Shown here in pieces: positions 1 to 11,550 of a DNA stretch of 64,000 bases (positions within the stretch are counted from its first letter, which is position 1; every line of letters begins with the position of its first letter). The notes under the pieces were generated by a model. It saw nothing but the letters and a program-made list of their open reading frames with translations, ran no database searches and was not told the origin of the DNA. The stretch is from Proteus alimentorum (lineage in GTDB: Bacteria > Pseudomonadota > Gammaproteobacteria > Enterobacterales > Enterobacteriaceae). The translations under genes and the position numbers were made by a program. The DNA is taken from the NCBI RefSeq assembly GCF_002607735.1, contig NZ_NBVR01000018.1, forward strand, positions 124,001-188,000, written 5' to 3'.

Positions 1-552
1 AGCCATTAAGCTGTATGGGCTATGGCGAGCGATTAAATCAACCACTTCCATATTTGCCATGTTAGCAACGAAGGCGTTATGCGACATACCTGGGCTTAGC
101 ATTGAGCCGATAGTACCACATAACACTGCACCACCTGCGATAGCTGGGTGAATACGTGCTGCGATTAATAATGGAATGAGTGTCGCACCTACCGCTGCAG
201 CACAACCCGCTGCTGATGGGATTGCGATATTAATAAAATACGTTACGACAACCGTTGCTGGGATAAGGAAGAAGCCCAGACGAGTCATTACTTTTGATAA
301 AACATGAACCAGATGCATATCGCATTTGGTGTACTTCATAACATAAGCAAAACCCATACTCGAACAGATTGCTTGAATTAATGATGAAGACACCATGCGC
401 TCACTAAATGCAGCAAACGCATCCAATGGGCTCAGACTTAAAATACAGAGTAATAAGCCCGCACCAATTAGCACCATTCTGGTTTCATATTTTTTTATTA
501 GCAAATAGACAGTTACGATAATAACGGCTACTGCTATAAGTTGCATCACCAT
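1..552 (-). CDS. DcuC-family C4-dicarboxylate transporter, N-terminal part (cut by window edge)
   Basis: An open frame of 184 codons runs from the ATG at 552 to the left edge without a stop. The protein is almost entirely hydrophobic, with membrane segments near residues 3-18, 28-45, 58-72 and 90-112. A Gly/Ala-rich stretch (IAIPSAAGCAAAVGATLIP) and a re-entrant-like motif (GTIGSMLSPGMSHNAF) recall the DcuC/ArsB-type anaerobic dicarboxylate carriers, which exchange or export succinate and fumarate across the inner membrane. A good ribosome site (AGGGGAT) lies 5 bases before the ATG; a second ATG two codons later is possible. A perfect FNR-type palindrome lies upstream. The family call rests on pattern and topology. 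YfcC-type or other CitMHS-like carriers are alternatives. Confidence 0.65.
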   Translation of the reverse strand, partial: MVMQLIAVAVIIVTVYLLIKKYETRMVLIGAGLLLCILSLSPLDAFAAFSERMVSSSLIQAICSSMGFAYVMKYTKCDMHLVHVLSKVMTRLGFFLIPATVVVTYFINIAIPSAAGCAAAVGATLIPLLIAARIHPAIAGGAVLCGTIGSMLSPGMSHNAFVANMANMEVVDLIARHSPYSLMA

Positions 553-648
553 AGTGATCCCCTAGTTAATTATGACAATACTATTAATTGTGAAAACGAA
601 CCTAACATCAATAAATTATATTTTTCTGTAAAGTTATTAGGTGACTCC

Positions 649-689
649 ATTATGAAGTTGGTAGGTTGACAATATTTGATTGTTATCAA
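649..689 (-). promoter_or_regulatory. FNR-type site and -10 element for the left-edge transporter
   Basis: Positions 676-689 read TTGAT-N4-ATCAA, a perfect match to the FNR (anaerobic activator) consensus. On the minus strand a -10-like CATAAT lies at 654-649, predicting a start of transcription near 642. The palindrome centre (682.5) would then sit about 41 bases upstream, the usual place in class II FNR-activated promoters. The transporter ATG is 90 bases further on. Site match and spacing are seen directly; the regulation is inferred. Confidence 0.6.
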
Positions 690-988
690 ATTTAATAGCC
701 GAAATAAAATCTATTTTTTTAGACTGTGATGTTATTAACAAATGCTGTAAAACAATTATCATTAAAAGATGACAGAAAGGTTAAATAAAAAGAGATAAAG
801 TAAAAAATACGAAAATAAATTATATTTACTATAGATCAGAAGTGTTATTCTGATACAAAAAAAGAATACCGTATTTTATCAAAATATTATTCTATAAATT
901 ATATTAAATGGTAATGAGAATGATTATTTTGTCTGATATCTTGATGATCCTTAAATACTATTTATTAATTTAATCGCTAATATTGAAA

Positions 989-1017
989 ATTATCCCACTT
1001 AAATTAAATGGGATAAT
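989..1017 (-). terminator. Likely gltBD terminator
   Basis: A 9-bp perfect inverted repeat (ATTATCCCA at 989-997, TGGGATAAT at 1009-1017) lies 45 bases beyond the gltD stop. Read on the minus strand, the hairpin is followed by a short T run. The stem is AT-rich, so it may be a weak terminator. Confidence 0.5.
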
Positions 1018-1061
1018 AAATAAGAGAAATTGTTATTTTAAATAACGAAAATAAAAAATAT

Positions 1062-2468
<1,407 letters not shown>

Positions 2469-5400
2469 CTATTGTGCCTGAACGCGTAATTCAGCAGATG
2501 AACGACGAGGATGACCAAGCAATGCATTGACATCACTGGATTTTGGCTTAACCAATTTGAAGTGTTGTGACCAATATTCCCACTGTGAAAGTAATCTTTC
2601 TCCTTGCTGTGAGCCTGTTAGTCTGACATGTTCTGCGATCATGCCACGTAGATGCTCAGCGAGAATGGCAAAGGATGCAACAGGAAGTAACTCAATTGAC
2701 GAAGTGTTGATCCGTTGCGATAACGTGAGATCTTCATCTAACAAATAGGCAAATCCACCCGTCATTCCCGCACCAAAGTTAATCCCCGTTTTACCCAGAA
2801 CGCAGACAATACCGCCAGTCATATATTCACATCCGTTATCGCCTACACCTTCAACGACAGCAATCGCACCGGAGTTCCTGACGGCGAAACGCTCACCAGC
2901 CAAGCCAGAAGCATAGAGTTTTCCACCTGTTGCACCATAAAGGCAGGTATTACCCATAATAGTGGCGTGATGATTTTTAAATGCAGAGCCAACTGGAGGC
3001 GAAATGACAATACGGCCTCCAGCCATGCCTTTACCAACATAGTCATTAGCATCACCCACTAAGGTTAATTCAACGCCTTGCGCATTCCATACACCAAAGC
3101 TTTGACCGGCTGTTCCTGTAAAATGAAGTTTAATTGGTGTAGCAGATAAGCCACTTTCACCATAATGTTTAGCAATAATGCCTGATAATGTTGCTCCGAC
3201 AGAGCGATCTGTATTGCGAATATCAAAATAGTCTGTTTGGCTTTTTTGCTGTTTAATAGCCTCACTGGTTTGGGCAACAATATACTGATTTAATTCGCCT
3301 TTATCATAAGTATTATTATTTTCCTGACAATAAAGCGCATTGCCTGATGGTGAAGTTGCTGTTTCTAATAATCCACCTAAAGAGAGCTTTTGCTGTTTGC
3401 TGCTAACACCTTCTAGGCATGAAAGCAGATCGGTTCGACCGATTAAATCTGTGATTTTTCTTACGCCAAGTAATGCCATTAACTCACGGGTTTCTTGTGC
3501 AATAAAACGGAAGTAGTTAATAACGCGTTCGGGTAATCCGTGATAATGGTGACGACGGAGCGTTTCATCTTGGGTTGCAACACCCATTGCGCAATTATTT
3601 AAATGGCAAATTCGCAGATATTTACAGCCTAATGCTACCATGGGGCCAGTACCAAAACCAAAACTCTCTGCGCCCAAAATCGCCGCTTTAATAATATCTA
3701 AACCTGTTTTTAATCCGCCATCGACTTGTAAACGAATTTTATGACGAAGATTGTTTGCCACCAGTGCTTGTTGAGTTTCCACTAAACCTAATTCCCACGG
3801 GCTACCTGCATATTTTACAGAAGTTAAAGGGCTTGCGCCTGTACCACCGTCATAACCTGCAATGGTGATCAAATCCGCGTAAGCCTTGGCAACACCCGTT
3901 GCAATGGTACCCACACCGGGCTCGGACACGAGTTTTACAGAAATCAGTGCAGTGGGATTGATCTGTTTTAAGTCGAAAATAAGCTGTGCTAAATCTTCAA
4001 TAGAGTAGATGTCGTGATGAGGTGGTGGTGATATTAGGGTCACACCGGGTACAGCATAACGCAGTTGCGCAATATAAGGTGTCACTTTATCTCCGGGAAG
4101 TTGTCCGCCTTCACCCGGTTTTGCTCCTTGTGCGACTTTGATTTGTAGAACATCTGCGCTCATGAGATAAGAAGGTGTCACGCCAAAACGACCCGAAGCA
4201 ATTTGTTTAATGCGTGAGACTTTATTCGTACCGTAACGAGCCGGATCTTCACCACCTTCACCTGAGTTTGAAAATCCCCCCAATGTATTCATCGCTTGCG
4301 CAAGCGCTTCATGAGCTTCCCTGCTGAGTGCCCCAATTGACATTGCGGCTGTATCAAAGCGTTTAAACAATTCCGTTTCAGGTTCGACTTCTTCAATTGA
4401 GATAGGCGTTGTCTTGCTATTGAGAGCGAGCATATCGCGTAAGGTTGTAATTGGGCGCTGTTGCACAAGATTTGCATAATGCTGATAGTCGGTATATTCC
4501 CCGCTATTGACGGCTTTTTGCAGTGCTTGAACGACATCAGGGTTATAGGCGTGGTATTCTCCTTTGTGGGCGTATTTTAATAAGCCGCCAGCTTCTAAAG
4601 GATGACGAGTTAACCAAGCCCGCTTAGACAGATTAAATAAGTCATGTTCAAAATCGCTAAAATCAGCACCATTAATCCGATTATCAACGCCCGCAAAACA
4701 GAGTTCGACAACCCTATCATTTAATCCAACCGCTTCAAAAAGTTGAGAGCAACGATAAGAAGCAACGGTTGAAATGCCCATTTTGGACATGATCTTATAC
4801 AACCCTTTATTTATGCCGTTGCGGTAATTAAGCATCGCTTGAGCATAGCTTGCTTGCAGGATTTTTTTATCAACACGTTGAGCTAAAGATTCATAAGCAA
4901 GATAAGGATAAATAGCAGTAGCACCAAATCCGAGTAATACGGCGAAATGGTGAGGATCACGGGCACTGGCAGTTTCGACAATGATATTGGCATCACAGCG
5001 TAAGTTATTATCTACCAGCGCTTTTTGTACAGCGCCAACTGCCATAGGGGCAGGGATAGGTAATCGCTCTTTAGTGATATTTCTATCTGATAAAACTAAT
5101 AATACCGCACCATGATGAACTTCCTGTTGTGCTTTTGCGCATAATTGTCGTAATGCTGTTTCTAAGTTACATTCTGTTGGTTGATAAGTGATATCAAGAT
5201 AAACAGATTGGTAATAAGGATTTTCCTGATTAATAAGCTGTTGGAAATCACTGTAAAGCAAAATAGGCGATTTAAAACTTAGCCGATGTGCTTGACCTTC
5301 CGCTTCGCAAAACACATTCATCTCGCGTCCAATACAGGTCGCTAAAGACATGACATGGGCTTCTCTTAATGGATCTATAGGCGGATTTGTGACTTGCGCA

Positions 5401-6929
5401 AATTTCTGTCTGAAATAATCATAAATAAGGCGAGGGCGTTGAGAAAGTACCGCAAATGGCGTGTCATCGCCCATTGAACCTGTGGCTTCTTGCCCGTTTT
5501 CTGCAAGTACATGCAAAATGCTTTCAAGCTCTTCTTGGCTATAGGCAAATTGTTTTTGATAAGTGGCTAATAAAGTATCATCAAAGGCGCGTTGTCCTGT
5601 GGCTTGTCGTTCTGGTAACTCTTCAAACGGGGTTAAACGTTTGACATTGCGCTCTAACCACAATTTATAAGGATGGCGTCTTTTTAAATCTTCATCGGTT
5701 TCGGACGAGTGCAAAATGCGCCCATGATGTGTATCGATGACCATCAGTTCGCCGGGACCGACTCGTCCTTTTTCTCGCACTTCATCAGGTTGATAATCCC
5801 AAATACCAATTTCAGAAGCACAAGTGATGATGTTATCTGTGGTGATAACATAGCGAGCAGGGCGTAAACCGTTTCTATCTAGCGTACACGCGGCATAACG
5901 ACCATCTGATAATACAATGCCAGCAGGGCCATCCCAAGGCTCCATATGCATTGAGTTAAAATCAAAAAACGCCCGTAAATCATCATCCATTTGTGGATTA
6001 TTTTGCCATGCAGGTGGGACTAGCAATCGCATTGCACGAACAATATCCATACCGCCATTGAGAAAAAGCTCTAGCATATTGTCGAGTGAACTTGAATCTG
6101 AGCCACTCTCATTCACAAAAGGCGCTGCACTTTGTAGATCAGGAATAAGTGGGGTATGGAATTTATAGGCACGGGCTCTAGCCCATTGGCGATTGCCTGT
6201 AATGGTATTAATTTCACCGTTATGCGCTAAATAACGAAAAGGTTGTGCAAGAGGCCATCTGGGGGTGGTGTTAGTTGAAAAACGCTGGTGGAATAAACAA
6301 ATTGAAGATTCCATGCGTAGATCAGCAAGATCGGTAAAAAAACGGGGTAGATCGATGGCCATACAGAGGCCTTTATAAACTGTCACCAAATTAGAAAGAC
6401 TGCAAATATAAAAATCACTGTCAGCAATGCGCTTTTCAATACGTCTACGGGCAACAAAGAGCCGTCTTTCAATATCACTTATCCGCCAACCTGCAGGTGC
6501 ATTAACAAAAACTTGTTCGATTAGAGGGAGTGAAGAAAGTGCAATACTGCCTAAAATATCCGTGTTAATAGGCACTTTACGCCAACCAACAATGGAAAGC
6601 GTTTCACGTTGTAGTTCTTCTTCGACAATGAGCCGACATTGTTTGGCGATATTGGGATCTTGGCTTAAAAATAGCATCCCTACGGCGTAATTTTTTGCTA
6701 AATGCCAGCCCTTTTCTTGGGCAACTAATTGGAAAAAACGCTCTGGTTTTTGTAAGAGTAATCCACAACCATCGCCAGTTTTACCATCAGAAAGTATAGC
6801 ACCACGATGTTGCATTCTGGCGAGACCATGTATGGCATTTCTGACAATTTTATGGCTGGCTTGCCCTTCAATATGCGCGATCAATCCAAACCCACAATTG
6901 TCTTTTTCCTGTGTCTTTTGATAGAGCAT
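2469..6929 (-). CDS. gltB: Glutamate synthase [NADPH] large subunit
   Basis: This 1486-residue protein is the alpha subunit of glutamate synthase. An N-terminal class II amidotransferase domain releases ammonia from glutamine, which is channelled to the FMN domain and added to 2-oxoglutarate. Residue 12 is the cysteine of the DNCGFGLIAH motif; by family precedent an 11-residue propeptide is removed so that this Cys becomes the N-terminal nucleophile. The 3Fe-4S motif (CKYLRICHLNNCAMG) and the glycine-rich C-terminal beta-helix (GGRIVI, GATGGKLYA, MTGG) are present. It is full length compared with E. coli. A ribosome site (AGGA) precedes the ATG, and gltD follows after 9 bases. A 673-base non-coding region separates it from divergent arcB. 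Confidence 0.97.
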   Translation of the reverse strand: MLYQKTQEKDNCGFGLIAHIEGQASHKIVRNAIHGLARMQHRGAILSDGKTGDGCGLLLQKPERFFQLVAQEKGWHLAKNYAVGMLFLSQDPNIAKQCRLIVEEELQRETLSIVGWRKVPINTDILGSIALSSLPLIEQVFVNAPAGWRISDIERRLFVARRRIEKRIADSDFYICSLSNLVTVYKGLCMAIDLPRFFTDLADLRMESSICLFHQRFSTNTTPRWPLAQPFRYLAHNGEINTITGNRQWARARAYKFHTPLIPDLQSAAPFVNESGSDSSSLDNMLELFLNGGMDIVRAMRLLVPPAWQNNPQMDDDLRAFFDFNSMHMEPWDGPAGIVLSDGRYAACTLDRNGLRPARYVITTDNIITCASEIGIWDYQPDEVREKGRVGPGELMVIDTHHGRILHSSETDEDLKRRHPYKLWLERNVKRLTPFEELPERQATGQRAFDDTLLATYQKQFAYSQEELESILHVLAENGQEATGSMGDDTPFAVLSQRPRLIYDYFRQKFAQVTNPPIDPLREAHVMSLATCIGREMNVFCEAEGQAHRLSFKSPILLYSDFQQLINQENPYYQSVYLDITYQPTECNLETALRQLCAKAQQEVHHGAVLLVLSDRNITKERLPIPAPMAVGAVQKALVDNNLRCDANIIVETASARDPHHFAVLLGFGATAIYPYLAYESLAQRVDKKILQASYAQAMLNYRNGINKGLYKIMSKMGISTVASYRCSQLFEAVGLNDRVVELCFAGVDNRINGADFSDFEHDLFNLSKRAWLTRHPLEAGGLLKYAHKGEYHAYNPDVVQALQKAVNSGEYTDYQHYANLVQQRPITTLRDMLALNSKTTPISIEEVEPETELFKRFDTAAMSIGALSREAHEALAQAMNTLGGFSNSGEGGEDPARYGTNKVSRIKQIASGRFGVTPSYLMSADVLQIKVAQGAKPGEGGQLPGDKVTPYIAQLRYAVPGVTLISPPPHHDIYSIEDLAQLIFDLKQINPTALISVKLVSEPGVGTIATGVAKAYADLITIAGYDGGTGASPLTSVKYAGSPWELGLVETQQALVANNLRHKIRLQVDGGLKTGLDIIKAAILGAESFGFGTGPMVALGCKYLRICHLNNCAMGVATQDETLRRHHYHGLPERVINYFRFIAQETRELMALLGVRKITDLIGRTDLLSCLEGVSSKQQKLSLGGLLETATSPSGNALYCQENNNTYDKGELNQYIVAQTSEAIKQQKSQTDYFDIRNTDRSVGATLSGIIAKHYGESGLSATPIKLHFTGTAGQSFGVWNAQGVELTLVGDANDYVGKGMAGGRIVISPPVGSAFKNHHATIMGNTCLYGATGGKLYASGLAGERFAVRNSGAIAVVEGVGDNGCEYMTGGIVCVLGKTGINFGAGMTGGFAYLLDEDLTLSQRINTSSIELLPVASFAILAEHLRGMIAEHVRLTGSQQGERLLSQWEYWSQHFKLVKPKSSDVNALLGHPRRSSAELRVQAQ

Positions 6930-7602
6930 TTTTTGCTTCCTACTTAGTTTACTGGGCGCCTCAAAAAAGAGCGCAAAAGGAACGTTTTGGCTCTAAGTAT
7001 GTAGGTAAATTTATGGGTGCTCAGTCGGGTGATGTTGTGTTTGCCTAGCTTGGTGTGTTTTTTATATTGCTATGCAATGCCTTTTCAACTTATCGATAAA
7101 TAAAAATCAGGTCAATGTGTAGGGATAGTTGACTGAGATAAAATAGATAAGGAATTTTTTATTTTAATATATTGATTAATAACTAAATTATTCTATTTTA
7201 AACTTGTGTGGGCGCGATTTTTTAATGTGAGCTATATCACTTTATTTGAGCGATTTAGCTTTATCTCATCCTTTAATGACAAAAACGGGTAGTGAGTTAT
7301 TCTAATGAATATATTGATTTTGGATTTTTATTTTTTTTATACAATTTGTATAAAAAAAGACAAATTGCATTTTTTATAATAAGGTCTATTTATCGTTGAT
7401 ATCACTATCGTTTATGTTGCTTGGTTTTGTATTATTTTTATGAATGCATATATCTCGGATAGGCTCGTTGAGAGAAAATAGAGGGTTAAATCAAACAAAG
7501 TAATGAGAAATAAACACTCTTAGTAAGATTTCTGAATGTTCGCCACTGCGCCAATTCATTTTTGGGTTATCATTCCATAGATTCAATATATTGGAGTTTT
7601 CA
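6930..7602. other. Non-coding region between gltB and arcB
   Basis: This divergent intergenic region must hold the gltBD and arcB promoters. It is AT-rich with several T and A runs. No credible protein frame is present. In E. coli the gene yhcC lies between arcB and gltB; no trace of it is visible here. The most regular element is a 19-base palindrome at 7336-7354. Confidence 0.7.
7336..7354. promoter_or_regulatory. 19-base palindrome upstream of arcB
   Basis: TTTATACAA (7336-7344) and TTGTATAAA (7346-7354) are perfect inverted copies around a single base, followed at 7361-7368 by a partial echo (CAAATTGC). It lies about 250 bases before arcB. It could be an operator or simply an AT-rich hairpin; no specific regulator is recognised. 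Confidence 0.35.
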
Positions 7603-9939
7603 ATGAAATTGCTCAAAGGGCTTGCCCAATACTACGTTGACTTAATGATGAGGCTGGGGCTAATTCGCTTCTCATTGTTGTTAGCTTCTGCATTAGTTGT
7701 TTTAGCGATGGTTGTTCAAATGGCGGTGACATTCTTGCTTGCAGGTGATGTTACCAGTATTGACCTTGTTCGCTCTATTTTCTTTGGGCTGATTATTACG
7801 CCTTGGGCTGTCTATTTTCTCTCTGTTGTGGTTGAACAACTTGAAGAGTCACGACGCCGTTTATCGCGTATGGTGGATAAACTCGGTGTAATGCGCCAGC
7901 GCGACTTAGAGCTTAACTCTCAATTAAAAGAGAATATTGAGCAATTAAACTTGGAAATTCAAGAGCGTGAAAAAGTTGAAAAAGCGCACCTTGAACTACT
8001 AGAAAAACTAAAAAGTGAAATGAAGCGTCGTGAATTGACGCAAATCGAGCTTGAACAACAATCCTCACTTCTACGTTCATTCCTAGATGCCTCTCCTGAC
8101 TTAGTGTATTACCGCAATGAAGATAATGAATTTTCAGGATGTAACCGCGCGACGGAATTACTGACAGGTAAAAGTGAGAAGCAACTTATCGGTTTAACCC
8201 CACTTGATGTGTATGACGAAGATATTGCGATAAAAGTGATGGAAACGGATGAAAAAGTCTTCCGTCATAATGTGTCCCTGACTTATGAGCAGTGGTTAGT
8301 CTATCCAGACGGGCGCAAGGCTTGTTTTGAACTGCGCAAAGTACCGTTTTATGATCGTATTGGTAAACGTCATGGTTTAATGGGCTTTGGACGTGACATT
8401 ACAGAGCGTAAGCGCTATCAAGACGCGTTAGAGAATGCAAGCCGTGATAAAACCACGTTTATTTCAACCATCAGCCATGAATTGCGTACACCACTAAATG
8501 GTATTGTTGGATTAAGCCGTATCTTATTGGATACTGAGCTTTCACCAGAACAACTCAATTATTTAAAAACGATCCATGTGAGTGCGATTACGTTAGGGAA
8601 TATTTTTAATGACGTGATTGAGATGGACAAAATTGAGCGTAGAAAAATTCAGTTAGATAATCAGCCAATTGACTTCACTGAATTTATTTCTGATTTAGAA
8701 AACCTGTCTGGATTGTTAGTACAGCCAAAAGGATTGAAATTCACACTTGAAGCAGAAGAAACGCTACCGCATAAGATAACTTCTGATGGGACTCGATTAC
8801 GCCAAATTTTATGGAATCTCATTGGTAATGCTGTGAAGTTTACCCAAGAAGGTGAAATCAAAGTGCGTATTTGGCAAGAAGCGCCAGATAAGTTGTTCTT
8901 TGAAGTGAAAGATAGCGGAATTGGTATTCCCAAAAGTGAACTTGAGAAGATCTTTGCCATGTACTATCAAGTCAATGATAGTCAAGGGGGGCGTTCTGCA
9001 ACGGGAACAGGTATCGGACTTGCTGTCTCAAAACGCCTAGCACAGCATATGGGCGGTGATATTCGTGTTGAGAGTGAGTTAGGTAAGGGGTCGACCTTTA
9101 CTCTCTCTATCGTCGCTCCTGCGATTGAAGAGCATCACGATATCGAAAGTGATGATGAGCTCTTATTACCGGCTTTAAATATTCTGCTTGTTGAAGATAT
9201 TGAACTTAACGTGATTGTTGCCTGCTCTGTTTTAGAAAAACTGGGTAATACTGTTGATGTTGCAATGACAGGGCAAGAAGCGTTATCCATGTTTAAGCCT
9301 GATGAATATGACTTAGTGCTACTAGACATTCAATTACCGGATATGACAGGGTTCGATATTTCAAGAAAATTACGTCAAGAATTCGACAGCAATGAACTTC
9401 CTCCTCTTATTGCTTTAACAGCAAATGTTTTGAAAGACAAAAAAGAGTATTTGGACGCAGGAATGAATGATGTGCTAAGTAAACCACTTTCTGTGGATGC
9501 ACTTACTGCGATTATCAATAAATTCTGGGGTGATGGTGCGGTTTCTGTACCATGTAATGAGTCATCGGAATTGTTGAATAAAAATGAAGAATTACTAGAT
9601 ATAGACATGCTGAATCAATACATCGAACTTGTTGGACCTCAATTAATCACTGATGGTCTAGATGTTTTTGAAAAGATGATGCCAAGTTATATGTCAGTCC
9701 TTGAATCTAACCTAACAGCTCGTGATGAGAAGGGGATTTCAGAGGAAGGACACAAAATTAAAGGTGCAGCAGGTTCTATTGGTTTAAAACATTTACAGCA
9801 ACTCGCTAAACAGATCCAATCATCGGAATTACCTGCTTGGTGGGACAATATACAAGAGTGGGTAGATGAGCTAGAAAGAGATTGGAGAAAGGATGTGGAA
9901 AGTTTAAGAAACTGGTTATTAGACACTAGAAAAAAATAA
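7603..9939 (+). CDS. arcB: Aerobic respiration control sensor histidine kinase ArcB
   Basis: This tripartite sensor kinase reads the redox state of the quinone pool and phosphorylates ArcA. Two membrane segments (about residues 23-45 and 57-77) are followed by a coiled-coil linker, a PAS domain (SFLDASPDLVYYRNEDN...), a histidine kinase domain with H-box ISHELRTPLNG and GTGIGLAVSKRL ATP lid, a receiver domain (LLVEDIELN...LVLLDIQLPD) and a C-terminal Hpt domain (EEGHKIKGAAGS). These correspond to the E. coli phospho-relay residues H292, D576 and H717. From the ATG at 7603 the length is 778, equal to E. coli. An upstream in-frame TTG at 7591 is less likely, because GGAG at 7593-7596 is the ribosome site for the ATG. 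Confidence 0.97.
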   Translation: MKLLKGLAQYYVDLMMRLGLIRFSLLLASALVVLAMVVQMAVTFLLAGDVTSIDLVRSIFFGLIITPWAVYFLSVVVEQLEESRRRLSRMVDKLGVMRQRDLELNSQLKENIEQLNLEIQEREKVEKAHLELLEKLKSEMKRRELTQIELEQQSSLLRSFLDASPDLVYYRNEDNEFSGCNRATELLTGKSEKQLIGLTPLDVYDEDIAIKVMETDEKVFRHNVSLTYEQWLVYPDGRKACFELRKVPFYDRIGKRHGLMGFGRDITERKRYQDALENASRDKTTFISTISHELRTPLNGIVGLSRILLDTELSPEQLNYLKTIHVSAITLGNIFNDVIEMDKIERRKIQLDNQPIDFTEFISDLENLSGLLVQPKGLKFTLEAEETLPHKITSDGTRLRQILWNLIGNAVKFTQEGEIKVRIWQEAPDKLFFEVKDSGIGIPKSELEKIFAMYYQVNDSQGGRSATGTGIGLAVSKRLAQHMGGDIRVESELGKGSTFTLSIVAPAIEEHHDIESDDELLLPALNILLVEDIELNVIVACSVLEKLGNTVDVAMTGQEALSMFKPDEYDLVLLDIQLPDMTGFDISRKLRQEFDSNELPPLIALTANVLKDKKEYLDAGMNDVLSKPLSVDALTAIINKFWGDGAVSVPCNESSELLNKNEELLDIDMLNQYIELVGPQLITDGLDVFEKMMPSYMSVLESNLTARDEKGISEEGHKIKGAAGSIGLKHLQQLAKQIQSSELPAWWDNIQEWVDELERDWRKDVESLRNWLLDTRKK

Positions 9940-9959
9940 CCCCAACCGAAGGTTGGGGT
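9939..9959. terminator. Hairpin at the end of arcB
   Basis: ACCCCAACC (9939-9947) and GGTTGGGGT (9951-9959) form a strong 9-bp stem with a 3-base loop directly at the arcB stop. On the plus strand no T run follows, while on the minus strand the stem is followed by TTATTTTTT. It is probably an attenuating or 3'-end-stabilising hairpin for arcB. Confidence 0.55.
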
Positions 9960-10175
9960 GCGCGAATACTGCGCCAACACCAGGGAAACTTTTCTATCCG
10001 CTTTTTTGATTCTCATTACATAGGCGAATAGGATGAAACTATTCCATACATCATACAAGCAACAAAATAGCAAAGATAAGTTTTTTTGTTACAAGAAACA
10101 TTTAAATATGTGATGCCGATTGGTGTTTACACCTATAAATGGGTAACTAGTAATCTACTACAAACGGAGAAAGAT

Positions 10176-10826
10176 ATGAAATCAATTGCGGTAATTTTAA
10201 GTGGCTGTGGTGTGTTCGATGGGAGTGAAATCCATGAATCAGTGCTCACTATGCTTGCTTTAAGCCAAAATAATGCTGAAGTTCATTATTTTTCACCTAA
10301 TGATTTACAACCAACTGTAATTAATCATATTACTGGTGAGGAAAAATCAGAAAAAAGGAATATGATGGAAGAGTCTTCTCGTATTTCTCGTGGAAAAATC
10401 TCCCCTTTATCAGAGGCAAAGGCTGAAAACTTTGATGCTGTCATTATCCCTGGTGGTTTTGGTGCAGCGAAAAATTTGTGCAATTTCGCAACAAAAGGGA
10501 GTGACTGTGAAATTAACAAAGATCTCTTAAGATTTGTACAAGCGATGCATCAGCAAAATAAACCATTAGGGCTAATCTGTATTGCGCCTGTAATGTTACC
10601 AAAAATGTTAAATTCTCCAGTAAAATTAACAATTGGAAATGATGCAGAAACAGCTCGTGCAATTGAAAAGATGGGGGGCGTCCATGTAGATTGCCCTGTT
10701 GATGATATTGTTGTTGATGAAAAATATCGCGTTGTTACAACTCCTGCGTATATGCTTGCACAATCTATTGCACAAGCACAGGTGGGTATTGAGAAACTGG
10801 TTAAGAAAGTCCTTGAGATGGCATAG
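10176..10826 (+). CDS. elbB: ElbB, DJ-1/PfpI-family glyoxalase-like protein
   Basis: This 216-residue cytoplasmic protein belongs to the DJ-1/PfpI superfamily; the E. coli homologue (217 residues, formerly YhbL) has glyoxalase III-type activity in vitro. The N terminus (VILSGCGVFDGSEIHE), the VIPGGFGAAKNL loop and the nucleophile-elbow motif ICIAPVMLP with its cysteine are intact, as is the C-terminal PVDDIVVDE...TTPAYMLAQ block. The start chosen is the ATG at 10176, preceded by GGAG at 10166-10169. The frame is open back to 10086, but those residues have no family counterpart. It lies between arcB and mtgA exactly as in E. coli. Confidence 0.93.
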   Translation: MKSIAVILSGCGVFDGSEIHESVLTMLALSQNNAEVHYFSPNDLQPTVINHITGEEKSEKRNMMEESSRISRGKISPLSEAKAENFDAVIIPGGFGAAKNLCNFATKGSDCEINKDLLRFVQAMHQQNKPLGLICIAPVMLPKMLNSPVKLTIGNDAETARAIEKMGGVHVDCPVDDIVVDEKYRVVTTPAYMLAQSIAQAQVGIEKLVKKVLEMA

Positions 10827-10846
10827 ATAGTAGGTAAAAACAGCAG

Positions 10847-11545
10847 ATGGTACTGGTGAGAAAGTTAAAGAAACTATTAATTATTTTAATTGCTTTATGG
10901 CTGTTAACAGTTGTGCTGTTTTCTTTTTTACCTGTGCCTTTTTCTGCTGTTATGGTTCAAAGACAAATTTCTGCTTGGAGTGAGTTTGATTTCTCTTATG
11001 TATCACATTCCACTTGGGTAAGTGAAAAAGAGATAGCTTCTGTGATGTATTTAGCTGTTATTGCTTCTGAAGATCAAAATTTTCCCAAACATTGGGGCTT
11101 CGATTTTGATGCTATTGAGAAAGTTTTTAAAAAAAATCATAACAACGGGAAAACATTACGTGGTGCATCGACTATTTCTCAGCAAACGGTCAAAAATCTC
11201 TTTTTATGGGATGGTCGTAGCTGGATAAGAAAAGGGCTTGAGGCAGGAATGACGCCTATTGTCGAGCTTATTTGGTCAAAAAAACGTATTTTAACGGTGT
11301 ATCTGAATATTGTTGAGTTTGGTGATGGGATCTTCGGTGTAGAGCAGGCTTCTCAACACTATTTTGGAAAGCCGGCGAAACAACTTACAAGCCATGAAGC
11401 TGCATTATTAGCCGCAGTATTACCTAATCCGCATATTTATCACGTAAATAAACCTTCTGCTTATACCCTAAAACGGCAACAGTGGATCTTAAATCAGATG
11501 CGGCTAATGGGTGGAACACCCTTTTTAAAGAAAAATAATTTGTAA
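10847..11545 (+). CDS. mtgA: Monofunctional biosynthetic peptidoglycan transglycosylase
   Basis: This 232-residue inner-membrane enzyme polymerises lipid II into glycan strands without a transpeptidase domain. One N-terminal membrane anchor (about residues 9-30) is followed by a GT51 domain with the catalytic [12 protein letters not shown] motif, [14 protein letters not shown], the [10 protein letters not shown] block and [12 protein letters not shown]. It follows elbB by 20 bases and may be co-transcribed with arcB-elbB. The ATG has only a distant AGG upstream, and a GTG three codons later is an alternative. Its stop lies only 5 bases from the convergent ureR stop, which marks the left boundary of the urease locus. 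Confidence 0.94.
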   Translation: MVLVRKLKKLLIILIALWLLTVVLFSFLPVPFSAVMVQRQISAWSEFDFSYVSHSTWVSEKEIASVMYLAVIASEDQNFPKHWGFDFDAIEKVFKKNHNNGKTLRGASTISQQTVKNLFLWDGRSWIRKGLEAGMTPIVELIWSKKRILTVYLNIVEFGDGIFGVEQASQHYFGKPAKQLTSHEAALLAAVLPNPHIYHVNKPSAYTLKRQQWILNQMRLMGGTPFLKKNNL

Positions 11546-11550
11546 TAATT

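Noticed and set aside
9687-10073. 128-codon minus-strand open frame across the arcB 3' end
   Set aside because: It is antisense to the arcB Hpt domain, has no ribosome site and resembles no family.
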